Positions 1 to 9,586 are shown, numbered from the stretch's first letter. The stretch is 64,000 nucleotides of DNA from Sphingomonas aquatilis (GCF_014196115.1 NZ_JACIDB010000003.1:62001-126000); one strand, 5' to 3'. The notes: generated by a model not told the origin, from the letters alone. Numbers and translations: made by a program.

Positions 1-193
1 TGTCGGCACCGACCGCGGCGGCGAGCTTGTTCTGGCTGACGACCATGCCGCCGCGCCCGACGATCGGCTTGTGGATCTGGTCGTAGGCGACGATGTCACC
101 GCCCGATGGCGAGCGCGCCTGCGGCTCTTCCTCCTGCGCGATGGCGAGCGACGGGACGAGCAGCAGGGCAAGGGTGAGGTGCTGCACGCGCAT
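1..193 (-). CDS. ggt: Gamma-glutamyltransferase, N-terminal part (cut by window edge)
   Basis: Only the first 64 codons lie in the window; the gene continues past position 1. The protein starts with a Sec signal peptide (residues 1-19, cleavage after AIA), then carries the segment KPIVGRGGMVVSQN followed by KLAAAVGAD, typical of the N-terminus of the large subunit of periplasmic gamma-glutamyltransferases, which cleave glutathione and other gamma-glutamyl peptides. The ATG (193-191) shares one base with the TGA of the upstream TonB receptor (TGATG), so translation is probably coupled and both are in one transcript. This context suggests use of an imported or periplasmic gamma-glutamyl compound, which is inference. 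The catalytic Thr lies outside the window. Confidence 0.85.
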   Translation of the reverse strand, partial: MRVQHLTLALLLVPSLAIAQEEEPQARSPSGGDIVAYDQIHKPIVGRGGMVVSQNKLAAAVGAD

Positions 194-3100
194 CAGAAGG
201 ACGCCCGGATGTTGGCATACCAATAGCGGCCGTACGGATTGTACAGCGACCCGAGGAAGCCGTTCGACGACAGCGGCGGGGTCGCGTTGGTGAGGTTTCG
301 GACGCCGATTCGCATGCGATACTGGCCTTCGCGTTTGTTGCCGACACTGACTTGGCCGTAGAGGTTGTACGTCATCTGGTCCTTGATCAACCAGGCCGCG
401 CCGGTCGAATCGATGAGGCCGGTGTCGTCGACGTCACTGGTATATTGGGTGAAGCCGCCGAGCTGGAACCAGCGGTAATTCCACGTCGCGGTGCCCGTCA
501 CGCGCCAGCGCGGCTTGCCGTTCTGGCGGACGAGGTCGCCCGCATCGGCGATCGCGGTGCCGGCGTTGATCGTGCCCGCCGCGCGCGCGTCGATCAGCTG
601 CTGGATCGGTTGCGAGGGTTCGAGGAAGAAGCGGCCTAGGTAGGCGGCGTTGGCCGACAGCGTCAGGCGCCCCGCGCCGAAGTCCGGCAACCGCCAGTTG
701 AGACCGAGGTCGAGGCCGGACGCCTCCTGCGGCAGTAGGTTGACGTAGCGGTCGTTGACGAACAGCACGCGGCCCGCCGGTTGCAGGCCGGAGCCGGCGA
801 ACAGCGCGATATCGTCTGCGGTCGGCGCGGCGCGCACGACATTGGCGTTGGTGGTGCCCTGTACGCGAGCCAGATAGTCGGCGATCAGCGCATTGCCTTC
901 GCCGAAGATGCCGACGATCCCCTTCTGCTTCACGTTCCAATAATCGGCGGTCAGCGTGATCCGGCCGATGGCGGAATCGAGGAAGTGCGGCTCCAGCACG
1001 ACGCCCGCGCTCCACGTCGTGGAGGTTTCGGGCTTCAGGTCCGGATTGCCGGCGCGCTGCGCGCTGATCGCGAAGGATTGGGCGCAATTGGCGAAGGAGC
1101 TGATCGCCCCGGTGCGCAGCTGCGCCTCGCAGCGGACATAGTCGACGCGGGTGTTCGAGCGCGTGACGACGCGTGCGTTGATCTGTTCGAGGTTAGGCGC
1201 CTTGAACCCTTGCGCATAGCTGCCGCGCAGGCGGATGCCGCTGACCACGTCCCAGGCGCCTGCGATCTTGGGCTTCGCGACCGAGCCGACGTCGCTGTAA
1301 TGTTCGAACCGTCCCGCCAGCTGGAATTCGAGATTGCGCACCAGCGGCACGTTCATCGACGGGCTGATGACCGGGACGGCCAGTTCGGCATAGGCGGCGG
1401 CGACGATCCGCCGGCCGCTGGTGTCGGGCGATGGGCTGGTGCCGACGAGGTCCGAGCCATAGGTGATGCCGCTGACGCTGTCGGTGAAGGTCGTCGTGCC
1501 GTCGACGCGCGGATCGCGGTCGTCGAGCTGCGTTTCGCGGCGGATTTCGGCACCGAGCGCCAGGCCGAGATTGCCGCCGGGCAGCGACAGCAGACGGGCG
1601 TTGGATAGCTTGAGGTCCGCCAGCGCCAGCGTCGCCTTGCTGAAGCGCGTCGTCTTGATGCGGATCGCCTGCAGCGCCGCGTCGTTGCTGGGCGTCGCAT
1701 CGCGGCCCGAGGGCGTGGTGAGGTCGCTGCCGTTGAAGGGGTTGTAGGCATCCGGTGTCGACAGCGCCAATTGGCGCTGGAGCAGCGTCGCGCTGATCCC
1801 GTCCGACGTGTCGCGCACGCGCGCTTCCGAATAGAGCGCGGCGCTTTCCCACTGGAAGCCGAGCCAGTCCCAGCGCAGGCCGGCGAGCACTCGGTACTGG
1901 TCGTTTTCGACGTGGACGAGGTTCGGGCCGGCGTCGGCGACATTGTAGCTCGACAGCGTGACGGAGAGGCCGCTGGCGGGTGCGTTGATGCCGGGCAGGC
2001 GGTTGGGGTTGGCCGCACCGTTCAGCGTCGTCGGACCGAAGGGATTATAGTAATTGGTCGCCGGCACGATGATCGGCAGCGAGCTGAGCGTGCCTGACGA
2101 CGACTGAATGCTGTCGGTCGTCGCCTTGTAATAGCCGGCCTCGCCGAACAGCTCGAGGCCCGGCGTCAGCTCGTAATGGCCGTTGGCGAACAGGTTGATC
2201 CGCTCGACCGAGGGGATGATGTAGGTGTCGTAGGCCGCGCGTGGATCGAAGCGCAGATTGCGGTCGGCAGCGGCGGTGTTGGTGCCATCGTCGATGCACA
2301 GGCCGTTCTTGAGGCCGGTCGTCGCAGTGGTCTGGCAGCCGGCATTGGTGAGCGGCTGGATGTGGAACTGGCCCGAGGCGTTGGTCAGCACGGTCGTGCC
2401 CTGCCGCACCTGGACGTTGCCGACCGTCTGAAACGAGCCCCAGGGCGTGATCGACGAGCGGCCGTCGAGCGCGGTCGCGCCGTCGAAGCGCGTGCCGGCA
2501 AACAGCGGGCGCTTGTCGTCGGAGGCGGTGTAATCCTGTTCCGAACTGCGCAACGGCGTGCGGTTGGTGTAATTGGCGAACAGCGTGATGTTGCCGCGGC
2601 CCTTGCCGATGTCGGTGCCCACAAGCAGGTTGACGGTGCTTTCGGTCTGGCTGGTGCGCTCGGGGTAGCCGACCTGCCCTTCGATCTGGACGCCGGTGAA
2701 GTCGGTGCGCAGCACGGTGTTGACGACGCCCGCCACCGCGTCCGAGCCGTAGATGGCGGCGGCGCCGTCGCGCAGCACCTCCAGCCGCTCCAGGCCGAAG
2801 ACGGGGATGGCATTGGTGTTGTAGGTCAGCACGGGGACGAGATTGTCGTCGGCGCGGCTGGTCGGGTGGTTCACCACGCGGCGGCCGTTGAGCAGAACCA
2901 GCGTGTTGCCGACGCCCAGGTTGCGCAGATTGACCGAACCGACGTCGCCGCGCGCCGCGTTCGAACTGTTGGGCAGATACGAACTGTTGAATGTGACGTC
3001 GCCCAGCTGCGGGATCGAGCGGAACAGCTCGTCACCGCTGACCGCGGCGGTGGCGGCGATCTGCTGTTCGTCCACGATCGTGACGGGCAGAGCGGCGGTG

Positions 3101-3591
3101 TTCTTCGCGCCCTTGATCTGCGATCCGACGACGACGATGTCCGATGCGGGCGCCGATGCGCCGGGGTCGGCGTTGACCGCCGCTTCGACCGCGGCGTTCG
3201 AAGGCGCGAGGCGTTCGTCGCCCACCTGTTGCGGGGCCGGCGCCGTCTGAACGAAGTTGACGGGCGCGAGCGACGCCGTGTCGACCGGCATGACGCGCAC
3301 GGTGCGCGGGCCGGTATAGCGCCAGCCGAAGCCGCTGCGCGCGAGCAGCATGTTCAGCGCAGCGTCGGGCGTGTAGCGGCCGGCGATCCGCGGCGCCTGC
3401 CGATCGGCGACGGCGGGATCGGTGAAGACGAGCTGCAGCCCGGCCTGCCGCGCCACGCGCATCAACGCTTCGTCCAGACGGCCGGCCGGCACGTCGATCG
3501 CAACGATCCGCTGTTCTTTCGCCGCCGCCGCGCTCGGCAACATCATCGCCGTCGCGCATGCGGACAGCAGCAGTCGATAGGCCCTGGTCAT
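193..3591 (-). CDS. TonB-dependent receptor with N-terminal STN signalling domain
   Basis: Outer-membrane active transporter of about 1132 residues. The start at 3591 (ATG) gives a clean signal peptide (MTRAYRLLLS, cleavage near SAAAA), whereas the frame is open further upstream without a signal. Residues about 25-105 form an STN (secretin/TonB short N-terminal) domain, the part that talks to a FecR-type anti-sigma factor. A TonB-box-like SDIVVVGSQ, a plug and a long beta-barrel ending in Phe (NIRASF) follow. The divergently placed sigma/FecR pair at 3760-5237 completes a FecI-FecR-FecA style cell-surface signalling system. The downstream gamma-glutamyltransferase overlaps by one base. The ligand is unknown; the length is greater than for iron-siderophore receptors and similar to peptide or glycan receptors of sphingomonads. 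Confidence 0.88.
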   Translation of the reverse strand: MTRAYRLLLSACATAMMLPSAAAAKEQRIVAIDVPAGRLDEALMRVARQAGLQLVFTDPAVADRQAPRIAGRYTPDAALNMLLARSGFGWRYTGPRTVRVMPVDTASLAPVNFVQTAPAPQQVGDERLAPSNAAVEAAVNADPGASAPASDIVVVGSQIKGAKNTAALPVTIVDEQQIAATAAVSGDELFRSIPQLGDVTFNSSYLPNSSNAARGDVGSVNLRNLGVGNTLVLLNGRRVVNHPTSRADDNLVPVLTYNTNAIPVFGLERLEVLRDGAAAIYGSDAVAGVVNTVLRTDFTGVQIEGQVGYPERTSQTESTVNLLVGTDIGKGRGNITLFANYTNRTPLRSSEQDYTASDDKRPLFAGTRFDGATALDGRSSITPWGSFQTVGNVQVRQGTTVLTNASGQFHIQPLTNAGCQTTATTGLKNGLCIDDGTNTAAADRNLRFDPRAAYDTYIIPSVERINLFANGHYELTPGLELFGEAGYYKATTDSIQSSSGTLSSLPIIVPATNYYNPFGPTTLNGAANPNRLPGINAPASGLSVTLSSYNVADAGPNLVHVENDQYRVLAGLRWDWLGFQWESAALYSEARVRDTSDGISATLLQRQLALSTPDAYNPFNGSDLTTPSGRDATPSNDAALQAIRIKTTRFSKATLALADLKLSNARLLSLPGGNLGLALGAEIRRETQLDDRDPRVDGTTTFTDSVSGITYGSDLVGTSPSPDTSGRRIVAAAYAELAVPVISPSMNVPLVRNLEFQLAGRFEHYSDVGSVAKPKIAGAWDVVSGIRLRGSYAQGFKAPNLEQINARVVTRSNTRVDYVRCEAQLRTGAISSFANCAQSFAISAQRAGNPDLKPETSTTWSAGVVLEPHFLDSAIGRITLTADYWNVKQKGIVGIFGEGNALIADYLARVQGTTNANVVRAAPTADDIALFAGSGLQPAGRVLFVNDRYVNLLPQEASGLDLGLNWRLPDFGAGRLTLSANAAYLGRFFLEPSQPIQQLIDARAAGTINAGTAIADAGDLVRQNGKPRWRVTGTATWNYRWFQLGGFTQYTSDVDDTGLIDSTGAAWLIKDQMTYNLYGQVSVGNKREGQYRMRIGVRNLTNATPPLSSNGFLGSLYNPYGRYWYANIRASF

Positions 3592-3759
3592 ATTGTGTCC
3601 CCCCGGATCGGTATCGCAGCTTTCCGCTGCCCCCGATCCTATCGACGCAACGCGGCCACCAATGCGAACCCCATGCACGACATTTCTTTACATTTTTACG
3701 TCTCGGGGTTCGCGATCCGACTGAACCCGCGTCATAGAGGACAGGGGGGACGCACAGAC

Positions 3760-4305
3760 GTGCAGCAGGATGCGAACAACCGGATGGCGCCAGCCGGCGA
3801 GGGGGAGGGCGCGACGATCGTCGCCGACTCGCTCGGCGCCTATCGTGCCGCGCTGCGGGCGTTCGTCGCGCGGCGCATCGCCGATCCGCATGAGGCCGAG
3901 GATCTGGTGCAGGAGGCATGCGCGCGGCTGATCGCCACCGCGCAGCAGCGGTCGCTCGAAGAGCCGCAGGCCTATCTGTTCCGTATCGCCGCCAATCTGA
4001 TCGCCGATCGCGGCCGTCGCGGGCTCGTGGTGGTGCCGCTGACCGACGAGATGCATCCGTCGATCGCGCCGCGACAGGAGGAACGCCGCCGCGTCGTCGA
4101 CCTGCAACAGGCGCTGGAGGCGGCGCTCGCCGAACTCAGCCCGCGCGCGCGCACGATCTTCGTGATGCGCCGGTTCGATGAGATGGGGACGGGCGATATC
4201 GCCCGCGCGCTGGGGATCAGCCCGCGCATGGTGCAGAAGCATCTGACGCATGCGGTCAGCCACCTCTACGCCCGGCTGGGCCATCTGCGCGAGGTGACGC
4301 CGTGA
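3760..4305 (+). CDS. ECF sigma factor (FecI-like)
   Basis: Extracytoplasmic-function sigma factor of about 181 residues. Region 2 is seen as DPHEAEDLVQEACARL (about residues 45-60) and region 4 as LSPRARTIFVMRRF with a helix-turn-helix around GTGDIARALGISPRMVQKH. I chose the GTG at 3760 because AGGGGGGA at 3743-3750 sits nine bases upstream; ATG 3784 is an alternative, and the frame is also open to ATG 3673. The stop overlaps the FecR start by four bases (GTGA), so the sigma and anti-sigma factors are made together. By analogy to the Fec system it should direct RNA polymerase to the divergent receptor promoter in 3592-3759 when the receptor's STN domain signals through FecR. Confidence 0.9.
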   Translation: MQQDANNRMAPAGEGEGATIVADSLGAYRAALRAFVARRIADPHEAEDLVQEACARLIATAQQRSLEEPQAYLFRIAANLIADRGRRGLVVVPLTDEMHPSIAPRQEERRRVVDLQQALEAALAELSPRARTIFVMRRFDEMGTGDIARALGISPRMVQKHLTHAVSHLYARLGHLREVTP

Positions 4306-5237
4306 GCGATCGTCACGATCTGGGCCGGCGCCGCGATGCGGTGTTCGATGCGCTGCTCGGCGAACGGGCCGACGATCTCCACCCCGACGATCGCGCCGAG
4401 GCCGCCGCTTTCTGGGACTGGCTGGGCGAACAGCCACGCCCCGCGCCGGTGCGCGACGTGCCGCGCCGGCCGGCGTGGATCGGGTGGGCGGCGGCCGCGG
4501 CGCTGGTGCTGACGGTCGGCGCCAGCACGCAGCCGTGGCTGGCGGATGGCGACACGCATGCGCCGCTGACGCGCTATGTCGCCGGGCGGGCGGAGCGCAA
4601 GGTCATCCGTCTGGACGATGGCTCCACCGTGATCCTGGGCGCCCGGAGCGCGCTGACCGTAAGCTTCACGGCGGACCGGCGCAGACTGGCGCTGGAGGGG
4701 GGCGAGGCGCTTTTTCAGGTGGCGCACGACACCAGCCGGCCGTTCGTGGTGCAGACGCCGTTCGGCGCGGTGACCGCGGTCGGCACCGCCTTCGACGTGA
4801 CGGTCGGTCGCCGGGCGGCCGATGTCGCGGTGACGGACGGCACGGTCCGCGTCACGGTCGCGGTCGACGCGCGTGACGAGGGCACGCCGGTCGCCAAGCT
4901 GGCACGCAAGGGCGAACGCGTGGCGTTCGGGACGATGGAACAGGGCGGCGCGCGCATGGGCTTCATCAGCCAGGCCGAACCGGTCGGTGTCGCCGATGCC
5001 GACGCCTGGACGCGCGGCCAGCTCGTCTTCCACGGCGAGCCGCTGGAGGAGGTGATCGACGCGGTCAATCGCTATGCCGTCCGTCCCGCCGACGAACTGT
5101 CGCTGACCGATCGCAGCGCCGCGCGCACGCCGGTCTTCGGCATCGTCGATCAGGGCGATCCCGCCGCGATCCGCGATCTGATCGATCGTCCGGAGGCCGT
5201 CGCGCCGCGTCGCGACGGAGCGATGGCGCCGCGGTGA
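4302..5237 (+). CDS. FecR-family anti-sigma factor / transmembrane sensor
   Basis: Inner-membrane regulator of 311 residues with a GTG start overlapping the sigma stop. An N-terminal DUF4880-type cytoplasmic domain (about residues 8-48, with AAAFWDWL) binds the sigma factor. One transmembrane helix (about 62-80, WIGWAAAAALVLTVG) follows, then the periplasmic FecR domain (about 95-190; RLDDGSTVILGARSAL and GTAFDV are typical) and a C-terminal DUF4974/STN-like segment (about 240-295). It should hold the sigma factor inactive and relay the ligand-bound state of the STN receptor at 193-3591. The gene ends six bases before the convergent LacI gene. Confidence 0.9.
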   Translation: MSDRHDLGRRRDAVFDALLGERADDLHPDDRAEAAAFWDWLGEQPRPAPVRDVPRRPAWIGWAAAAALVLTVGASTQPWLADGDTHAPLTRYVAGRAERKVIRLDDGSTVILGARSALTVSFTADRRRLALEGGEALFQVAHDTSRPFVVQTPFGAVTAVGTAFDVTVGRRAADVAVTDGTVRVTVAVDARDEGTPVAKLARKGERVAFGTMEQGGARMGFISQAEPVGVADADAWTRGQLVFHGEPLEEVIDAVNRYAVRPADELSLTDRSAARTPVFGIVDQGDPAAIRDLIDRPEAVAPRRDGAMAPR

Positions 5238-5243
5238 TGCCCG

Positions 5244-6293
5244 CTAACGCGGTGCGCCGGTGGAGGCGCGGATCGCGAGCGTCGCGGGGACGATAAGCGG
5301 TTCGGTCGACGGTTCGCGACCCGCTTTGTCGGCGATGACGCGCTCGACGGCGTTGGCGGTGACCTCGGCGATCGGCTGGACAATAGCGGTGAGCGGCGGA
5401 TGGACGAAGCGGACGATCGGCGTGTCGTCGAAGCTGACGATCGACAGGTCGGCGGGAACGTCGAGGCCGCGCTCGCGCGCCAGTTCCAGCGTGGCGAGCG
5501 CCATCTGGTCGCTGCTCGCGACGATCGCGGTCGGCGGGGTCGCACCGTCCAGCAGGGCGGTGGCGGCGGCGCGGCCCGATGCGAAGCCGAAATCGCCTTG
5601 GGCGAACAGGTTATCGGTCGAAAGCCGCGCGTCGGCCATCGCCTGGCGCCAGCCGTCGACGCGCCAGCCGCTCAACGCATAATCGTCGGGGCCCGCGATG
5701 AAGCCGATCCGTTCGTGGCCGAGGCTGATCAGATGCTCCGTCGCGAGCCGGGCGGCGCCATCCTCGTCCATCGCCACGGCAAAGCCGCTGCCGGGCTGGC
5801 GCGAGCCGATGCGCGCGAAGCTGATACCCTGCGCCTCAAGCAACTGCGTGATCAGCGGGTTTTCCGAATGCGGCGGGGTCAGGATGACGCCATCGGGTTG
5901 CAGCGCGGCGATGGCGCCGAGCAATTCGCGCGCGATATGGTCGCTGTGCGTGTCGATCAGCTCGACCATCAGGCGATAGCCGTGTTCGGCACAGGTCAGC
6001 ATGCCGCCGAGCAGCATCTGGTCGACCCAGTCGGTGCCTTCACGATTGCGCCAGCCGGCGATGGTGCGTTCGCGATCGTTGAGCGCGACGATCAGATAGG
6101 ATCGCGACCCCGCCATGCGCTGCGCCGCGATCGAGGGGACGTAGCCGAGCTTGGCGATCGACGCCTGCACGCGCTCCATCATCTCCGGCCGGACGTTCGG
6201 CTCCTTGTTGATGACGCGGCTGACGGTCTGGAGCGAGACGCCCGCATCGGCGGCTACGTGGCGGATCGTCACCGCCTGACGACGGCGGACCAT
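5244..6293 (-). CDS. LacI-family transcriptional regulator (module A)
   Basis: Repressor of about 349 residues. The N-terminal helix-turn-helix reads TIRHVAADAGVSLQTVSRV and is followed by the hinge (PSIAAQRMAG, with Met where Leu commonly intercalates) and a periplasmic-binding-protein-like sensor domain with GHERIGFIAGP and the dimer segment SFDDTPIVRF. The ATG at 6293-6291 overlaps the halogenase stop by one base (TGATG), so it is the last gene of the SapC-oxygenase-halogenase run. Candidate operators are the two GAACGTTC palindromes upstream of the module's receptor (12715 and 12781); that link is inference. The effector is probably a sugar released by the linked hydrolases. Confidence 0.9.
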   Translation of the reverse strand: MVRRRQAVTIRHVAADAGVSLQTVSRVINKEPNVRPEMMERVQASIAKLGYVPSIAAQRMAGSRSYLIVALNDRERTIAGWRNREGTDWVDQMLLGGMLTCAEHGYRLMVELIDTHSDHIARELLGAIAALQPDGVILTPPHSENPLITQLLEAQGISFARIGSRQPGSGFAVAMDEDGAARLATEHLISLGHERIGFIAGPDDYALSGWRVDGWRQAMADARLSTDNLFAQGDFGFASGRAAATALLDGATPPTAIVASSDQMALATLELARERGLDVPADLSIVSFDDTPIVRFVHPPLTAIVQPIAEVTANAVERVIADKAGREPSTEPLIVPATLAIRASTGAPR

Positions 6294-7786
6294 CAGGCGG
6301 GCGCCGCGCCGCAATAGCGCGCGACATAATCGGCATGGGCGGGCAGGCCGCGCACCGTCGTCGCGACGCCTTGGCGCAGGCCGCCGAGGAAGCGGGCGAG
6401 TTCGTCGTCGGGCAGCTTGGCGGCGATCGGGTGGTGGGTCTGCGGCACGATGCCCTGGCCCAGCATCACCTGGATCCAGCTGTTTTCCGCGAACAGCTCG
6501 TCGTTGCGGCGGAAGACGCGCCCGGTCTCGCGGAAGAGGCCGATCTTCTGGGCGAGGCTGTCGGGGATGTCCATCGCGGCGCACTGACGCCAGAACGGGG
6601 AATCGCGGCGTTCGGTGACCTTGTAATGCAGGATCAGGAAGTCGCGGATCTGATCCATGTCGGTCAGCTGCTGGTCGTTGAATTCGGCGATGTCATGCGC
6701 CGAGATCGCACCGGCCGGCGGCAGCAGGCGGATCAGCCGCAGGATCGCGCGCTGGATCAAATGGATGCTGGTCGATTCCAGCGGCTCCATGAACCCGCCC
6801 GCCAGACCGATCGCGATACAGTTGCGGTGCCATTGCTTGCGGCGCGCCCCGGTGACGAAGCGCAGGCGATTGGGCTCGGTCAGCACCGCGCCCTCGACAT
6901 TGCCGAGCAGGCGATCGAGCGCGGCGTCCTGCGGCAGATAGCGGCTGCAATAGACGATGCCGTTGCCGACGCGATGCTGCAGCGGGATGCGCCACTGCCA
7001 GCCGGCGTCATGCGCCATCGCGCGGGTGAAGGGGACGGGGGGGCGCACGCTTTCGGTTTGCACGGCGATCGCCGCGTCGCACGGCAGCCAATGCGTCCAA
7101 TCGTCATAGCCGACGTGCAGGGCCTGTTCGATCAGCAGCGCGCGAAAGCCGGTGCAGTCGAGGAACAGGTCACCCTCCACCCGCGTGCCGTCGTCCAGCA
7201 CCAGCGCGGCGATGTCGCCGCTCTCGCCGTCCAGGTCGACACGGGCGATCTTGCCCTCGATCCGCGTCGCGCCGTCGCCTTCCGCCATGCGGCGCAGGAA
7301 GCGGCCGTAGAGCGTCGAGTCGAGCTGGTAGGCGTAGCTCATCCGGTCGTCGGGTAGATGCGCGAACTTGCCCGCGCGCGCCGCCATCAGTTCCAGGCAA
7401 TAGTCGTCGTAGGACTCGGTATGGCCGCGTGCCTGGCCATCGAGCCAGAAATGCTGGAAGCCGGCGGCCCAATGGTCCTTCCCCGTCAGGCCGAAGGCGT
7501 GGAAGTAGCTGTCGTCGGGGCCTTTCCAGCCGTCGAACTGGATGCCCAGCTTGAACGTCGCCTGCGTCGCCGCCATGAACTCGGCCTCGTTGATGCCGAG
7601 CAGCCGGTTGAAGGTGATGAGCGGCGGGATCGTCGATTCCCCCACGCCGACGGTGCCGATCGCATCGGATTCGACGAGCGTAACGGTCGCGGTGCGGCCG
7701 AGCGTGCGGGTGAGGGCGGCGGCCGCCATCCAGCCGGCGGTGCCGCCGCCGGCGATCACGATACGGCGCGAGATGACGGCGTTCAT
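6293..7786 (-). CDS. Flavin-dependent tryptophan-halogenase family protein (module A)
   Basis: Protein of 497 residues, normal for the family. FAD-binding GGGTAGW is at residues 13-19. The lysine that forms the halogenating intermediate in PrnA/RebH is present in ATFKLG (K79, the same number as in those enzymes), and the family signature WQWRIP is at 263-268. GFMEPLESTS (331-340) is the conserved active-site region. The start overlaps the upstream oxygenase stop by four bases (ATGA). The family halogenates tryptophan, indoles or other aromatics with reduced flavin and halide; the true substrate of the members found beside TonB receptors in sphingomonads, xanthomonads and Caulobacter is generally not established. 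No flavin reductase is encoded next to it. Confidence 0.88.
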   Translation of the reverse strand: MNAVISRRIVIAGGGTAGWMAAAALTRTLGRTATVTLVESDAIGTVGVGESTIPPLITFNRLLGINEAEFMAATQATFKLGIQFDGWKGPDDSYFHAFGLTGKDHWAAGFQHFWLDGQARGHTESYDDYCLELMAARAGKFAHLPDDRMSYAYQLDSTLYGRFLRRMAEGDGATRIEGKIARVDLDGESGDIAALVLDDGTRVEGDLFLDCTGFRALLIEQALHVGYDDWTHWLPCDAAIAVQTESVRPPVPFTRAMAHDAGWQWRIPLQHRVGNGIVYCSRYLPQDAALDRLLGNVEGAVLTEPNRLRFVTGARRKQWHRNCIAIGLAGGFMEPLESTSIHLIQRAILRLIRLLPPAGAISAHDIAEFNDQQLTDMDQIRDFLILHYKVTERRDSPFWRQCAAMDIPDSLAQKIGLFRETGRVFRRNDELFAENSWIQVMLGQGIVPQTHHPIAAKLPDDELARFLGGLRQGVATTVRGLPAHADYVARYCGAAPA

Positions 7787-8814
7787 CGGCTGAGCGCTCG
7801 CAACAGATAGGCGCGCAGTCGCGCGGCGAGCTCGGGTGTCATCGGCTCGAGCACGCCGCGGCCCCCTTCGGGAATATGGGCGGTGACGGCGTCGTCATTG
7901 TCGAAGACGTAATAGTCGAACATGTCGCGCCAATGGGCCTTCTGGTCGGCGGGAAGGTCACGGATCGCCATCAGCGCGTGGTTGAGCGCTTCCTGCGGCT
8001 GGCCCATCCAGCGCGGTGTCTGACGCCACCAATAGTTCACCAGCACGTTGAAATCGTCCAGCCCCTCGACATGGTGCCACCATAGCGCGGGGATATAGAG
8101 CGCGTCGCCGGGCGACATTTCGACGACCTGGCCATGCGCCATCGCCTCGGCAAAGCGCGGATGGCGGGTAAGATCGGGGTTGTGGAAATCGACCATGCTC
8201 ACCGCGCGCCCGGCGGGGGTGTTGTCGACGGGGCCGAGATGGAGGTTGCGGAACTGGTCGCGCGGGAACAGCGTGAAGCGCCGGTGCCCGACCGCGACGA
8301 CCGCAAGATTGTCCGGCACGTCATTGTGCGCGGCGATGCGCGTGCGCGTGCCCATCCAGATGCTGGCGAGCGGTTCGCGCGCGCCCAGATCGATGTGGTT
8401 GGCGGCATGCAGCCCGTCGAAATACTGGTGCATGTCGATCGAGGCGAGATAGACGGCGGGCGCCTCCGCCTGTCCGGCGAAGGAGGCGATGCGCGCGAAA
8501 ATCTCGGGCAGTTTCGCATCGAACGTGCGGAAGTTCATCGCCATCGCGGCGTCGTAGAACAGGCGCCCGCCGCTGCCCGGCTGGCCGACCGCCACAGTGA
8601 AGGGGCGGTCGCGATGATGGCGCAACAGATAGTCGCGCGCGGTATCCGCCGATTGCAGTCCGGCGCGGACCAGCGGCCAGTCGCGCGCCAGACCGCGCAC
8701 GACGAAGGGCGTGTCGGCCGTGCGCAGCCGCGCGTCGAGATCGGCGGCGTCGGCAACCGTGACTTCGGGCACGGCGGCAAGGCCGGCCAGCGGCCCCAGA
8801 TTCGCCTCAGCCAT
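7783..8814 (-). CDS. FIH-like JmjC/cupin_8 Fe(II)/2-oxoglutarate oxygenase
   Basis: Protein of 343 residues. The cupin core has the iron ligands H163-x-D165 (AAHNDVPDN) and H248 (YIPALWWHHVE). The stretch between them, with TLFPRDQF and DFHNPD, closely resembles the human factor-inhibiting-HIF fold, whose family hydroxylates side chains of proteins. I see no signal peptide, so it is likely cytoplasmic. Its start overlaps the SapC-like gene by eight bases and its stop overlaps the halogenase start by four, implying tight co-translation. Protein or peptide hydroxylation is a reasonable hypothesis from the fold; the target is unknown. Confidence 0.82.
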   Translation of the reverse strand: MAEANLGPLAGLAAVPEVTVADAADLDARLRTADTPFVVRGLARDWPLVRAGLQSADTARDYLLRHHRDRPFTVAVGQPGSGGRLFYDAAMAMNFRTFDAKLPEIFARIASFAGQAEAPAVYLASIDMHQYFDGLHAANHIDLGAREPLASIWMGTRTRIAAHNDVPDNLAVVAVGHRRFTLFPRDQFRNLHLGPVDNTPAGRAVSMVDFHNPDLTRHPRFAEAMAHGQVVEMSPGDALYIPALWWHHVEGLDDFNVLVNYWWRQTPRWMGQPQEALNHALMAIRDLPADQKAHWRDMFDYYVFDNDDAVTAHIPEGGRGVLEPMTPELAARLRAYLLRALSR

Positions 8815-9529
8815 GGGAGAGGCGGCGGTTGCGGCGCTCGACCAGATCGCCGAGATGCGCCAGCGAGGCGATCGCCATATACATGGGCTCCAGATGGCCG
8901 CCGGCGTGCAGGTCGGCGAGCGCCGCTGCGTCGAGCCCGGCGAGCCGATCCTCATCGATGATGTGGAAGCCGACCAGTCGGTTGCGGGCGCCGTCGTCCA
9001 GCGTCACGTCGAGCGTGAAGGGTTCGAGCAGGTCGTAGCGCTGAAGCGCGGCGAAGAAGGCGGGGGCGGCGCGATAGCCCTCGTCCAGCGTACCCAGCTG
9101 ACCGGCGATGCGATCCAGATAGGGCGTGGGCTGGCCCAGCTCGTCGAACAGCCGCGTGCCCTCTCCCGTGGCGCTGATCCGGGGGGAGGAGAGGTCGATG
9201 TGGACCTGCCCCGGCCCTTCATGTGTCGCGCTGCCGCCGATCAGGAAGGGCTGGATCTCCATCGCCAGCGGGCGATAGCGCGCGTCCCAGCGATCGCCGT
9301 CGAGGAACAGGTTTTCACCATTTTCGAAGCCGAACATGGCAAGCGCGGTGAAACGGTCCCGCGTGTCACTGAGCCTGAAGAGGATGGGGTAGGTGCCTTG
9401 TACCGCGCGGAATTCGGTGGGGACGGTGATGCAGCACATCTGGGCGTCGCCTAGGGCCGCATCCCGCTCGGTACGGATGGCGAGATCGCGGTGCGCCTCC
9501 GCGGTCAGGATCGCGTGCTGGCTGGTCAT
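8807..9529 (-). CDS. SapC-family protein
   Basis: Protein of about 240 residues matching the SapC family (conserved parts include GTYPILFRLSD, GFENGENLF and the C-terminal VGFHIIDEDRL). No signal peptide or membrane helix is visible. I chose ATG 9529; a GTG twelve bases upstream is in frame, but AAGAG lies too close to it. It is the first gene after the terminator at 9587-9622 and starts the run SapC, oxygenase, halogenase, LacI. SapC proteins recur beside TonB receptors and halogenases in this group of bacteria; their biochemical role is not established. Confidence 0.8.
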   Translation of the reverse strand: MTSQHAILTAEAHRDLAIRTERDAALGDAQMCCITVPTEFRAVQGTYPILFRLSDTRDRFTALAMFGFENGENLFLDGDRWDARYRPLAMEIQPFLIGGSATHEGPGQVHIDLSSPRISATGEGTRLFDELGQPTPYLDRIAGQLGTLDEGYRAAPAFFAALQRYDLLEPFTLDVTLDDGARNRLVGFHIIDEDRLAGLDAAALADLHAGGHLEPMYMAIASLAHLGDLVERRNRRLSHG

Positions 9530-9586
9530 CGAACGCACCACTCTTGGTCAAAATCTGGTCGTAGGCAGGGGTGCCGTCCCTGCACG

